From Paraburkholderia sp. ZP32-5 (GTDB lineage Bacteria; Pseudomonadota; Gammaproteobacteria; Burkholderiales; Burkholderiaceae), in NCBI RefSeq assembly GCF_021390495.1, contig NZ_JAJEJP010000003.1, positions 434,001 through 498,000 of the forward strand: DNA of 64,000 nt, written 5' to 3'. Below, one piece after another: positions 54,232 to 63,043 of this stretch. How positions within the stretch are numbered: position 1 is the first letter of the stretch; each line of letters begins with the position of its first letter. The notes beneath the pieces are model-generated. The model did not search any database, was not told the DNA's origin, and saw only the letters and a list, made by a program, of their open reading frames with translations. Both the position numbers and the translations under genes were made by a program.

Positions 54232-55311
54232 CTACCGCGAACCTTTGCCTCGCGGCGGCGGCCCGGACGACGCGCGAATGATGATTTCTGCTTCGCACTC
54301 GATGCTTTGCGCGCGCTCTTTGCCGGCAAGTTCCGCGAGGATCATCTGCGCGGCGTTGCGGCCGATCTGCGCGCTCGGCACGCTGACGGTGGTAATCGGA
54401 ATCGGCAGTTCGGACATCACCTCGAAGTCGTCGAAGCCGACGAGGCTCAACTGCTTAGGTATCTCGTAGCCCGCCTGCATGGCTTCGAGCATCGCGCCGA
54501 TCGCAAACGAGCCATTGCCGCAGATGATCACAGTAGGCGGCTGCGGCGTGCTCATCACACGTGAGAACAGTTCGCGGCCCACGCGCACGCCCCAGAATCC
54601 CTCGACCATATGAGCCGCCGAAATGCCGAGCCCATGTTCGGCGAGCGCATCGCGCACGCCCTCGCGGCGATCGAAGGCGCGGTCGTTCGAATCCGCCGTC
54701 TGCGACAGCATCGCGAACCGTCGATGTCCAAGACCAAGAAGGTAAGTCGTGAAATCGAAGAACGCCTTGTGGTTGTCCACGCCCACGCACAGATGCTCGC
54801 TTTGCGGATGAAAGGTGAACGTATTGACGAACGGCACGTTGCGTTGCGCAAGCAACGGATAAAGGTCCGGGTGATGCGATTCGCCGACGAGCACCACCGC
54901 GTCGACGCCACGCTCCAGCATCGTGCGGACCTGATTGAGTTCGCGCCTCGCGTCGTATTGCGTGCAGCCGAGCAGCAATGTATAGCCCGCCGATTCCAGC
55001 ACGTCCTGCAACTCCTGGATCGCGGTCGCGAAGTGCTCGTTCGAGACGGTCGGAAACACCGCGCCGATCGTGCCGGTGCGTTGGGTGGCCAGCGCGCGCG
55101 CGGCGGCGTGCGGCACCCATCCGAGGTGATTGATCGCGGCGGTGATGCGCGCCCGCAGTTCGTCCGAGACGAGTTCCGGCGCGTTCATCATCCGCGACAC
55201 GGTGGCCGAAGACACGCCGGCGAATTTCGCCACGTCACGCAGGGTGACGCTCGCCGCGCGCGGCTTTCTGCCGCCGGCAGTGTCTTCCATTGTCGTTTTC
55301 GTCTTCGCCAT
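54232..55311 (-). CDS. LacI-family repressor of the catabolic cluster
   Basis: A 359-residue LacI/GalR protein. The helix-turn-helix and hinge occupy about 20-75 (VTLRDVAKFAGVSSATVSRMMN, in two parts, then AARALATQ), and a periplasmic-binding-protein-like domain fills the rest (TGTIGAVFPTV, SLVGFDDFEVM, PITTVSVP). The first 20 residues are an extra charged leader. It sits in the middle of genes whose promoters share an ACCGGT palindrome of the size LacI proteins bind, which makes it the likely regulator. It is convergent with the reductase gene, 15 bases apart. Confidence 0.88.
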   Translation of the reverse strand: MAKTKTTMEDTAGGRKPRAASVTLRDVAKFAGVSSATVSRMMNAPELVSDELRARITAAINHLGWVPHAAARALATQRTGTIGAVFPTVSNEHFATAIQELQDVLESAGYTLLLGCTQYDARRELNQVRTMLERGVDAVVLVGESHHPDLYPLLAQRNVPFVNTFTFHPQSEHLCVGVDNHKAFFDFTTYLLGLGHRRFAMLSQTADSNDRAFDRREGVRDALAEHGLGISAAHMVEGFWGVRVGRELFSRVMSTPQPPTVIICGNGSFAIGAMLEAMQAGYEIPKQLSLVGFDDFEVMSELPIPITTVSVPSAQIGRNAAQMILAELAGKERAQSIECEAEIIIRASSGPPPRGKGSR

Positions 55312-55389
55312 GCGTGGCCGGTTCGTGTGCGCAGTTTTTCCGGATTATAACGGCGCCGGAATCCGGATAGCGCTCGCGCTGAAGCGCCG

Positions 55390-55845
55390 CTAGCTTTTGT
55401 TCGACAGCTTTTTCGCCCACTTCATCAGGTGACGCCCGGCCGCGACGACTTCGCCGTGCTGGTTGATGACTTCCATGTCGGCCGTGCTGCGGCGCTTCTC
55501 TTCATCGATTTCGGCGACCCGGTAGATGACGGTCACCGTGTCGCCGAGCAGCACCGGCTTGATGAAGCGGATGCGGTCGTAGCCGGCCGACACCGGGAAT
55601 TCATCCAGATCGGTCCGGTGGATGATGTGCGCGATGCTGATGGTCGACGCCGTCGACATATAGCCGACCAGCAGCGCGCCGTGCGCGATGCGCCGTCCGA
55701 TCGCGGACTTCTCCTGCATGTACTGCTCGTTGATGTGCGTATCGCTGAAATCGCCCGTCAGGCCCGCGAACAACGTCACGTCGGTTTCGCCGACCGTCTT
55801 CGCGAACCGGTATTCATCGCCGATTTCAACACCTGTGATTGCCAT
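55390..55845 (-). CDS. MaoC-like (R)-specific hydratase
   Basis: A 151-residue hotdog-fold protein with the hydratase motif DFSDTHINEQY (Asp and His of the catalytic pair, near 32-38) and RRIAHGALLVGYMS. MaoC enzymes hydrate or dehydrate enoyl-CoA thioesters. CAGGAGCAATCAA gives a good start. It has the third operator upstream and is co-oriented with the LacI gene, which follows after 78 bases. Confidence 0.83.
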   Translation of the reverse strand: MAITGVEIGDEYRFAKTVGETDVTLFAGLTGDFSDTHINEQYMQEKSAIGRRIAHGALLVGYMSTASTISIAHIIHRTDLDEFPVSAGYDRIRFIKPVLLGDTVTVIYRVAEIDEEKRRSTADMEVINQHGEVVAAGRHLMKWAKKLSNKS

Positions 55846-55953
55846 TTGATTGCTCCTGTAAAGCCGCTGGGATGGGTGCGCGATCGCGAAACCCGCGGGA
55901 TGGTCGGCCTCGGCGTGACGCCTGGGTACCTGAATGCCTTGCGTGGCGATTTA

Positions 55954-55969
55954 ATAATACCGGTTACAT
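55954..55969. promoter_or_regulatory. LacI-regulon operator 3 before the MaoC-like gene
   Basis: ATAATACCGGTTACAT keeps the ACCGGT core and the right arm. On the minus strand it overlaps a TATTAT -10 hexamer that has a TTGCTA -35 at an 18-base spacing, as expected for repression of the MaoC-like gene. Confidence 0.65.
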
Positions 55970-56031
55970 TGAGAATTTAGCAACGTCGAAATTGAACAAT
56001 TTGCGGCGGCTACCGAATAAATATAATGAGG

Positions 56032-56048
56032 TAGGTGTATTCCCTGGA
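56032..56048 (+). promoter_or_regulatory. conserved upstream box in the CoA-transferase promoter
   Basis: TAGGTGTATTCCCTGGA, identical to the minus-strand box before the MFS gene (53215-53231) and at the same 27-base distance from its operator. The bases between are not conserved, so the two boxes look selected and not simply copied. Confidence 0.65.
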
Positions 56049-56075
56049 ATGATGAAACCGTCCTTGATGCTTCAA

Positions 56076-56091
56076 ATGAGACCGGTTACAT
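56076..56091. promoter_or_regulatory. LacI-regulon operator 4 in the CoA-transferase promoter
   Basis: ATGAGACCGGTTACAT is the exact reverse complement of operator 1. It covers the -10 TTACAT (56086-56091) of a promoter whose -35 is TTGATG (56064-56069), spacer 16. Confidence 0.75.
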
Positions 56092-56147
56092 TGAGATCAA
56101 TGGGCCGCAACGCCGGGCCTTCAATCTCAATCGAAGCAGACATTCCT

Positions 56148-57755
56148 ATGCAACGAATTACCTCTGACGAAGCGGCAAACCTGCTGCGCACCGGCGACTC
56201 GGTCGTGATCAGCGGCTCGGGAGGCGGTCATGCGGTCCCCGAAGCGCTGCTTGCCGCGGTCGAGCGACGCTTTCTCGCGGAGCAGCAGCCACGCGATCTG
56301 ACGTCGATCAGCGTGGTCGGCATTGGCGACCGCGCGGCGCTCGGTGCGAGTCACCTTGCTCATGACGGTCTGCTCAAGCGCGCAATCACCAGCGCGCTGA
56401 TCGACTCGCCGGGACTGCTGGAGATGGCCGCGCAGGACCGCATCGAGGCCTATACGTTGCCGCAGGGCGTGCTGTCGCAACTGATGCGCGAAATGGCGGG
56501 CGGCCGCCCCGGCCTGATCACGAAGACAGGTCTCGATACCTTTGTCGATCCGCGTCAGCAGGGCGCCCGGCAAAGCCCGCGCACCGAAGAGCAACTGGTC
56601 GAACTGATCAAACTGGATGGCGAGGAATGGCTGCGCTTCAAGCCTTTCCCGATCGACGTCGCATTTCTGCGCGGCACGACGGCCGATGAAGACGGCAACA
56701 TCACGATGGAGCAGGAAGCGGTGCTCGGCGAGATGATCGCGATGGCGCAGGCCACGCGTCGCGCGGGCGGCATCACGATCGTGCAGGTCAAGCGAATGGC
56801 ACGCAGCGGCACGCTGCCGCCGAAGCAGGTGAAGATTCCCGGCATTCTGGTCGACTTCGTCGTCGTCGAAGCGGAGCAGCGGCAAACCTATGCGACCGAT
56901 TACGACCCGAGCTACGCCGGTGAACTGCGCGTGCCGCTCAGCGAAATCAAGCCGCTGCCGTTCGGGCCGCGCAAGGTCATCGTGCGGCGCGCGGCGATGG
57001 AACTGTACCCGTCGGCGGTCTGTAATCTCGGCGCGGGTATTTCGACCGGGCTTTCGACGGTTGCTGCCGAAGAGGGCCTGCTCGATTCGGTGATGCTGAC
57101 CAACGAGCAGGGGCTGATTGGCGGCGCGCCGATCACCGGGCGCGATTCCGGCGGCGCGCAGAACTTCGCGGCGATGATCGAACAGCCGTCGCAGTTCGAT
57201 TTCTATGACGGCGGCGGCCTCGATCTGGCGTTTCTTTCATTCGCCGAGGTCGATGCGCACGGTAACGTCAATATCAGCCGCTTCGGCGACAAGATCGTCG
57301 GCGTCGGCGGCTTTATCAATATCAGCCAGAACGCGAAACGTGTGATCTTCAGCGGCACGTTGACCGCGGGCGGACTCGACGTGCAGTGGAACGATGGGCG
57401 TGCAACGATCGTGCAGGAAGGGCGGCATCGCAAGTTCGTCCGCTCGCTGGAGCAGATCTGCTACAACGCGGCGCTCGCCAACAAGCGCGGTAACTCCGCG
57501 CTGTTCGTGACGGAACGCGCGGTGTTCCGCGTGGGCGCATCCGGGCTGGAGCTGATTGAAGTTGCGCCGGGTATCGATATCGAGCGCGACGTCTTCGGGC
57601 AGATGGATTTCCGCACTCCGGTTGCAGCGGATCTGCGTGAGATGGATGCGCGCATCTTCGCGCCTGGGTTGATGGGCATCGCCGAAGAGACATCGCGCAA
57701 GGAACGTCGCTATCGCTCCGAGCGCGTCGCCGAATGGTATCGGAGCCGTGCATGA
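56148..57755 (+). CDS. family I CoA-transferase (acetate/3-oxoacid type, YdiF-like)
   Basis: A 535-residue fused alpha-beta CoA-transferase. The first half has DSVVISGSGGGHAVPEA and the second half TNEQGLIGGAP, where E320 is the residue that forms the glutamyl-CoA intermediate. It moves CoA between a short acyl-CoA donor and a carboxylic acid, activating the substrate in the cytoplasm. The start at 56148 is chosen because the promoter's start site would fall near 56098, which excludes longer frames. Its stop overlaps the next gene's start (ATGA). Confidence 0.86.
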   Translation: MQRITSDEAANLLRTGDSVVISGSGGGHAVPEALLAAVERRFLAEQQPRDLTSISVVGIGDRAALGASHLAHDGLLKRAITSALIDSPGLLEMAAQDRIEAYTLPQGVLSQLMREMAGGRPGLITKTGLDTFVDPRQQGARQSPRTEEQLVELIKLDGEEWLRFKPFPIDVAFLRGTTADEDGNITMEQEAVLGEMIAMAQATRRAGGITIVQVKRMARSGTLPPKQVKIPGILVDFVVVEAEQRQTYATDYDPSYAGELRVPLSEIKPLPFGPRKVIVRRAAMELYPSAVCNLGAGISTGLSTVAAEEGLLDSVMLTNEQGLIGGAPITGRDSGGAQNFAAMIEQPSQFDFYDGGGLDLAFLSFAEVDAHGNVNISRFGDKIVGVGGFINISQNAKRVIFSGTLTAGGLDVQWNDGRATIVQEGRHRKFVRSLEQICYNAALANKRGNSALFVTERAVFRVGASGLELIEVAPGIDIERDVFGQMDFRTPVAADLREMDARIFAPGLMGIAEETSRKERRYRSERVAEWYRSRA

Positions 57756-58561
57756 ACGCGCTGCCTTCGATTAGCGGCAAAACGCGGCTGTATGCGATCG
57801 TCGGCGATCCGATCGTGCAGGTGCGCTCGCCTGAAGTGTATTGCGAGCAGTTGGCAAAGGCGGGTATCGATGCCGTGCTGGTGCCGGTCCACATTGCCGC
57901 CGCCGACATCCACGACGTGCTGCCCGCCTTGCTGAAGCTGCGCAATCTCGATGGTGTGCTGGTGACGGCGCCATTCAAGGCCGACGCGCTTGCGATTGCC
58001 GGTCGCGTGCATCCGCGCGCGAAGCGGGTCGGTGCGGTCAATGCTTTACGTCGCGAGGCGGACGGCACGTGGTTCGGCGATATGTTCGATGGCGAAGGCT
58101 TCGTGCGTGGCCTGCTCGCGCATGGCCATCGCGTCGGCGGAAAGCGCGCGCTGCTGATCGGATGCGGTGGCGCGGGCAGCGCAATCGCGGGCGCGCTGAT
58201 GGATGCCGGTGTGAAGGAAATCACGCTGTTCGATAAGGACGAAGCGCGCGCGTCGACACTGGCCCGGCTGCTTGCGCAGGAATCGCGCAATTGCGAGGTT
58301 CGCTGTGGGCCGGCGAGCGCGGACGGCAAGGAGCTGATCGTCAACGCTTCGGTGGTCGGCATGCGGGACGGCGACGGCATGCCGGTCGATCTCGGTCCGC
58401 TCGATAGCACGGTGATCGTCGGCGACGTGGTGTTGCGCCCGCAACAGAGTCCCACTGCGTTGATCGCGCACGCGCGCCGATACGGCTGCCCGGTTGCCAC
58501 CGGAGTCGATATGCACTCGGGGCAGATTGACGCGATTCTCGAGTTTTTTCATATTCGCTAA
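57752..58561 (+). CDS. shikimate/quinate dehydrogenase-family enzyme (AroE-like)
   Basis: A 269-residue NAD(P)-dependent dehydrogenase with the two-domain AroE fold: YAIVGDPIVQVRSPEVY (substrate serine region), VTAPFK (catalytic Lys near 76), DMFDGEGF (catalytic Asp near 110) and the nucleotide loop GCGGAGSA (near 138-145). The second serine of the usual SxS substrate clamp is absent. Coupling to a CoA-transferase by a four-base overlap points to catabolism of a hydroaromatic or similar hydroxy acid and not to aromatic biosynthesis. Confidence 0.8.
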   Translation: MNALPSISGKTRLYAIVGDPIVQVRSPEVYCEQLAKAGIDAVLVPVHIAAADIHDVLPALLKLRNLDGVLVTAPFKADALAIAGRVHPRAKRVGAVNALRREADGTWFGDMFDGEGFVRGLLAHGHRVGGKRALLIGCGGAGSAIAGALMDAGVKEITLFDKDEARASTLARLLAQESRNCEVRCGPASADGKELIVNASVVGMRDGDGMPVDLGPLDSTVIVGDVVLRPQQSPTALIAHARRYGCPVATGVDMHSGQIDAILEFFHIR

Positions 58562-58591
58562 CCGCGTTCATCGCAACGGGAGGCATGGATC

Positions 58592-59272
58592 ATGTCGTTA
58601 CTAGGTTCCGCGGTCGTTCTGATCTGGAATGACGTGGATGAAACAGCGCGCACGGATTTCTACGAGTGGCACAACAAGGAACATATTCCCGAGCGCCTTT
58701 CTCTCGACGGTTTTCTGCGCGGCCGGCGTTATCGCGGTGCAAGCGCGGCGCCTGAATGGCTGACGGTCTACGAGGCTGCTGGTCTGGATACGCTGACCGG
58801 TCCTGCTTATCTGGAGCGTCTGAACAATCCGACGCCCGCAACGCAAGCCAACGTCAAGCACTTCCGCAATACTGCGCGTTCGATCTGTCAGATCGAACAC
58901 ACGCGTGGAGAAAGCACGGGCGCTTATGCAATCACGCTGCAATTGCGGGTGGAAGAAGAGTCGGCGGCGCGGCTCATCGGCTTCGTATCCGAGGACCTGT
59001 TTCCGCGCATTTTGCAGCGGCCCGATGTGGTTGCCGCGCATCTGTTCGTCGCGGACACCGACGCGAGCAACGTCAAGACCACCGAAGCTCAACATCGCGG
59101 TGGCGTATTTGCGGTGCCCTCGCGCGTGCTGCTGATCGAATGCACGACCGAACACGGCGCGAGCGAAGCGGCCCGCGTGTTGAATGCGGTCGACTGGACG
59201 CAGTGCGCGGCGGCAGGCGAGTCGGCACAGGCCTATACCCTCGAGATCAGCAGGCTGGGCAAAGCGCGCTGA
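58592..59272 (+). CDS. unknown protein, two dimeric alpha/beta-barrel-like halves
   Basis: A 226-residue cytoplasmic protein. The first half (about 5-105) has WNDVDETARTDFYEWHNKEH and RRYRG, typical of small EthD/DUF-type ferredoxin-like enzymes, and the second half (about 110-222) repeats the fold more loosely. Such proteins often isomerise, cyclise or decarboxylate pathway intermediates. GGGAGG precedes the start. It lies between the AroE-like and FAH-family genes of the cluster, with 30- and 37-base gaps, so it is part of the operon. No exact family is recognised. Confidence 0.7.
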   Translation: MSLLGSAVVLIWNDVDETARTDFYEWHNKEHIPERLSLDGFLRGRRYRGASAAPEWLTVYEAAGLDTLTGPAYLERLNNPTPATQANVKHFRNTARSICQIEHTRGESTGAYAITLQLRVEEESAARLIGFVSEDLFPRILQRPDVVAAHLFVADTDASNVKTTEAQHRGGVFAVPSRVLLIECTTEHGASEAARVLNAVDWTQCAAAGESAQAYTLEISRLGKAR

Positions 59273-59309
59273 TCCGTATTTCCCCTTTGTTTGCATAACG
59301 GAAACCATC

Positions 59310-60161
59310 ATGAAACTGGTACGTTTCGGCAACGTCGGACAGGAAAAGCCTGGTCTGATCGATAAAAACGGCAAGCTTCGCGATCTGTCGAAGCATGTCG
59401 GCGATTTCAATCCGGCGTTCTTCGCTGAAAACGGCATCGGGAAGATTCGCGCTGTGGATAGCGCGACGCTGCCTGTCGTCGACGGCAATCCGCGTATCGG
59501 CGCGTGCATTTCACGCCCCGGCAACTTTATCGCGGTCGGTCTGAACTACGTTCAGCACGCGATCGAAACCAATGCGCCGATCCCCAACGAGCCGATTCTG
59601 TTCAACAAGGCGCCTTCGTGTATCAGCGGGCCGAATGACCGCGTGCTGCTGCCGCTGAAATCCACCAAGGCCGACTGGGAAGTCGAGATTGCGTTCGTGA
59701 TCGGCAAGCGCGCGCACAACGTCAGCGAGAAAGATGCACTCGGTTATGTCGCCGGCTATTGCGTATGCAACGACGTATCGGAGCGTGCATTCCAGCTCGA
59801 ACAGGGCGGCCAATGGGTGAAGGGCAAGATGGCGCCGACCTTCGGACCGCTCGGGCCGTGGCTCGTGACCAGTGACGAGATCGAAGACGTGCAGAACCTG
59901 CCGCTATGGCTGGAGCTGAACGGCAAGCGGATCCAGAACTCGTCGACGTCCGACATGATTTTCCCGATCAGCAAGCTCGTGTCGTACATCAGCGAATTCG
60001 TGATGCTGGAACCCGGCGACGTGATCACGACGGGCACGCCGCCTGGCGTCGGACTCGGTATGAAGCCGGAGAAGTACCTGAAACCCGGCGATGTGATGCG
60101 GCTGAGCGTCGAAGGTCTCGGCGTGCAGGAGCAGGTTGTCGGCCGTTGGGGCGATCAGTAG
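59310..60161 (+). CDS. fumarylacetoacetate hydrolase-family enzyme
   Basis: A 283-residue FAH-fold enzyme. Metal ligands fall in DWEVEIAFVIG (two Glu) and the following CNDVSER (Asp). GKMAPTFGPLGPW and TGTPPGVGLG are the usual active-site loops. Relatives hydrolyse C-C bonds in acylpyruvates, hydrate oxo-enoic acids or open 2,4-dioxo sugar acids. As last gene of the operon it probably splits the end intermediate into small oxo acids. Confidence 0.87.
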   Translation: MKLVRFGNVGQEKPGLIDKNGKLRDLSKHVGDFNPAFFAENGIGKIRAVDSATLPVVDGNPRIGACISRPGNFIAVGLNYVQHAIETNAPIPNEPILFNKAPSCISGPNDRVLLPLKSTKADWEVEIAFVIGKRAHNVSEKDALGYVAGYCVCNDVSERAFQLEQGGQWVKGKMAPTFGPLGPWLVTSDEIEDVQNLPLWLELNGKRIQNSSTSDMIFPISKLVSYISEFVMLEPGDVITTGTPPGVGLGMKPEKYLKPGDVMRLSVEGLGVQEQVVGRWGDQ

Positions 60162-60343
60162 GCGGTAAGCACTAAGCGGTAGCGTCGCCGGCCCGGTGAA
60201 ATCGATCGCATCAGAACGCGATAGGCTGGGTCGGTCCCTTCAGTGCGGACCGGGGTGAACCGCGATAGTCGATGTTGTCCGGGCGGCGTCCGCGTATCCG
60301 AAAGTGACCATCGAGCGATGGACATAAAACGAGGAGACAGACA

Positions 60344-61594
60344 ATGGCGAAGATTTCCAGATCGTGGGCCCATGCGGCCGTGCTCGTGCTGATGAGCGGG
60401 CTTTGCGCATCGGCGAGCGCGGACCAGATCGAGGTGCTGCATTGGTGGACGTCGGGCGGCGAGTCGAAAGCGGTGTCGGTGCTGAAACAGGATGTCGAGA
60501 AGCAGGGCGTCACGTGGAAGGATTTTGCCGTCGCGGGCGGCGCGGGCAGCAATGCGCTGACGGTTCTTAAAACAAATGTCGTCGCGGGTCATCCGCCCGC
60601 GGCGGCGCAACTGAAAGGCCCGTCGATTCATGACTGGGCGGACCAGGGCGTGCTCGTCAATATCGATGCGGCGACGCAGGATTGGGACAAACTGATTCCG
60701 TCGCAGGTCGGCAAGTTTCTGAAGTACGACGGTCACTACGTGGCGGCGCCGGTCGAAATCCATCGGATGAACTGGCTGTATATCAACAAGGATGTGCTCG
60801 ACAAGGTGGGCGGCACACCACCCACGACATGGCCGGAATTCTTCGCGCTCGCCGACAAGATGAAGGCGGCCGGCTATATCCCCGTCGCGCATGGCGGGCA
60901 ACCGTGGCAGGACGTGAATCTGTGGGAAGGCGTGGTGCTGTCGCAGGGCGCTGATTTCTACAAGAAGGCGGTCGTCGACCTCGATCCGAAAGCGCTGACT
61001 TCCGACAAGATGGTGCAGGTGTTCGACACCGTGCGGAAGATCGAAACGTACTTCGACAACAGTACAACGGGCCGCGACTGGAATCTCGCGACGATGATGG
61101 TCATCAACGGCAAGGCCGGCATGCAGTTCATGGCGGACTGGGCGAAAGGGGAGTTCGCGAGAGCCGGCAAGGTGCCCGGGAAGGACTATCTCTGCGTGCC
61201 GCGCCCGGGAACCGCCGGAAGCTTCATGTTCAATTCCGATTCGCTCGCGTTCTTCTCGCAGAATGGGCAAAACACCGCGACGCCGGCTCAACTGGTGCTG
61301 GCAAAAGCCGTGATGGCCCCCGGCTTCCAGGAGCAATTCAGCCTGTATAAAGGCTCGATTCCGGCGCGCATCGGTATTCCGATGGACAAGTTCGACGACT
61401 GCGCGAAGCGCTCTTATGCCGACGAACAGGCAGCGATCAAGAGCAACACGATCGTGCCGTCACTCGCGCAGGGCATGGCGCAGACCGAAGCGGTCGCCGG
61501 CGCGCTGACCGATGTGGTGACGAAGTTCATGCACTCGAATCAGGACTCGAAGAGCGCGGTGCAGGCGCTGGCGGTGGCGGCGAAGGTCAAGTGA
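60344..61594 (+). CDS. orphan ABC-transporter sugar-binding protein
   Basis: A 416-residue periplasmic protein with a cleavable signal (SASADQIEVLHWWTSGGE after it), of the family 1 binding proteins for glucose, mannose or similar sugars (GtsA-like). The hinge and ligand regions include HDWADQGVLV and VNLWEGVV. GAGGAGAC precedes the start. No permease or ATPase genes follow: the next gene is convergent, 15 bases away. It must use components encoded elsewhere or have another role. Confidence 0.86.
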   Translation: MAKISRSWAHAAVLVLMSGLCASASADQIEVLHWWTSGGESKAVSVLKQDVEKQGVTWKDFAVAGGAGSNALTVLKTNVVAGHPPAAAQLKGPSIHDWADQGVLVNIDAATQDWDKLIPSQVGKFLKYDGHYVAAPVEIHRMNWLYINKDVLDKVGGTPPTTWPEFFALADKMKAAGYIPVAHGGQPWQDVNLWEGVVLSQGADFYKKAVVDLDPKALTSDKMVQVFDTVRKIETYFDNSTTGRDWNLATMMVINGKAGMQFMADWAKGEFARAGKVPGKDYLCVPRPGTAGSFMFNSDSLAFFSQNGQNTATPAQLVLAKAVMAPGFQEQFSLYKGSIPARIGIPMDKFDDCAKRSYADEQAAIKSNTIVPSLAQGMAQTEAVAGALTDVVTKFMHSNQDSKSAVQALAVAAKVK

Positions 61595-61601
61595 CGGTGC
61601 T

Positions 61602-61628
61602 GGCCGCGCTTACTCCGTCAGCGCGGCC
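61602..61628. terminator. bidirectional terminator hairpin
   Basis: GGCCGCGCT and AGCGCGGCC form a 9-bp stem with a 9-base loop between the convergent binding-protein and UDG-like genes. It includes the last codons of the latter. No long T-run flanks it. Confidence 0.5.
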
Positions 61629-62224
61629 GTGACCCGCTCCCGCAACGTCGGCAATACCTCGCCGTCGAACCACGGATTGCGCTTGAACCACGCGATGTTT
61701 CGCGGCGACGGATGCGGCAGCGGCATCACCGCCGGCCCAAGCTCGCGCCATCGCACGAGCGTATCCGTCGAAGTCGGTCCAAACGCATCGCCGAGTCCGA
61801 AGCGTTGCGCGTACTGTCCGATCAGCAGCGTCAAGCGGATCGAGCGCATATGCGCGAGCAACTCGCTATGCCAGCGGTTCGCGCACTCCGGCCGGGGCGG
61901 TAAATCGCCGCTCGCACCGCGGCCCGGAAAGCAGAAGCCCATCGGCACGACCGCGAATTTCGACGCGTCGTAAAAGGTCGCGTCGTCGACGCCGAGCCAT
62001 GTGCGCAGACGCTTGCCGCTCGCATCGCTCCATGGCACGCCCGACGCATGCACTCGCGCGCCCGGCGCCTGGCCGATGATCAGAATGCGCGACTGTTCGG
62101 ATGCCGCCAGCACGGGGCGAGGCGCATGCGGCAGCATCGGCGCGCACAGCGTGCAGGCGCGGATGTCCTTCAGCAACAGGTCGAAGGCCGCGGGCTTCGC
62201 GGCGCGTGAGGTCGTGGCAGCCAT
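61610..62224 (-). CDS. uracil-DNA glycosylase-superfamily protein
   Basis: A 204-residue protein. It has CTLC near 24-27, the water-activating loop GQAPGARVHASG (near 51-62) and the DNA-intercalating HPSPRN near 172-177. The class resembles family 4/5 UDGs, which have an iron-sulfur cluster; additional cysteines in MGFCFPG and PECAN could complete it. It probably removes deaminated bases or is a related enzyme. It follows a DUF488 gene by 48 bases. Confidence 0.78.
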   Translation of the reverse strand: MAATTSRAAKPAAFDLLLKDIRACTLCAPMLPHAPRPVLAASEQSRILIIGQAPGARVHASGVPWSDASGKRLRTWLGVDDATFYDASKFAVVPMGFCFPGRGASGDLPPRPECANRWHSELLAHMRSIRLTLLIGQYAQRFGLGDAFGPTSTDTLVRWRELGPAVMPLPHPSPRNIAWFKRNPWFDGEVLPTLRERVTAALTE

Positions 62225-62272
62225 ACAAGTGGTGCGATTGGAGTAGGACGGGCAGTCGTGACGGTAGCCGGC

Positions 62273-62818
62273 TCAGCTTTCCGCTTGAGCCGGATAGATC
62301 AGCGTGCCGTCGGGTTGGGGTTGCGCGCCGGGCGTCATCGTGGCGGCGGGCGTGTGATGCGCGTCCATGATGTGCAGCACGGTTTCGCGGTGCATCAACA
62401 GATAGTCCGTGATGATACGCCGGTGGCAACGCCACCAGACCGCTTCCGAGCACATGATCGCGCAGCGCTGCCGATGGCCAAGCGCGAGAAGCTGCGCCAG
62501 TCCTTCGTGGAACGCGTCGCCCATTGCATAGTCCGCGTAGTTGCGAAAAGCCGGATGCGTCCAGTACGCATTCGGCGACGGCGCATCGTCGCGACGCTTG
62601 CCACGGCGGCCGCCCAACGCCGCGACATGCACGTAGTCGATATGCTCGGGCGCGAGCGCCGCCGGCAGCGTGTCGCGATTGAACTGCGGATTGGTGCGCG
62701 AGCGCGGGATGCTGCGCACATCCACGAGCAGCGCAATCTCCGGGCCCTTCAGCAACTCGATGAATTCCTGTAGCGGCCGGGTCGAATGACCGATCGTGAA
62801 AAACGGGCGTTTCATCAT
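62273..62818 (-). CDS. DUF488 protein
   Basis: A 181-residue protein with the DUF488 layout: FFTIGHSTRPLQEFIELL at the start, VDVRSIPRSRTNPQFN and the signature CSEAVWWRCHRRII near 122-135. Members are cytoplasmic and unassigned; the Cys-Glu-Cys-His set suggests metal binding or catalysis. Co-transcribed with the UDG-like gene, a common pairing that hints at a nucleic-acid role (inference). Confidence 0.8.
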   Translation of the reverse strand: MMKRPFFTIGHSTRPLQEFIELLKGPEIALLVDVRSIPRSRTNPQFNRDTLPAALAPEHIDYVHVAALGGRRGKRRDDAPSPNAYWTHPAFRNYADYAMGDAFHEGLAQLLALGHRQRCAIMCSEAVWWRCHRRIITDYLLMHRETVLHIMDAHHTPAATMTPGAQPQPDGTLIYPAQAES

Positions 62819-63043
62819 GACCTCGCCTGTGTTGGTGGCGACGATGACGTTGGCTTTGCAACGGTTGAGTGTGCGCGCTGAGATCCATTGCGACCAACGC
62901 GACTAAAGCGACTAACGGTCAGCCCCGCCGGGTCGACGCGACACACACCGATCCTCGCAGCACGAATCAGTCCTCATGCTTGCAGGAAAAGGCCCGCCGC
63001 TCGACGTACGGGCGAGACCCGTTGCGTGGTTTGCTCGCGATCT

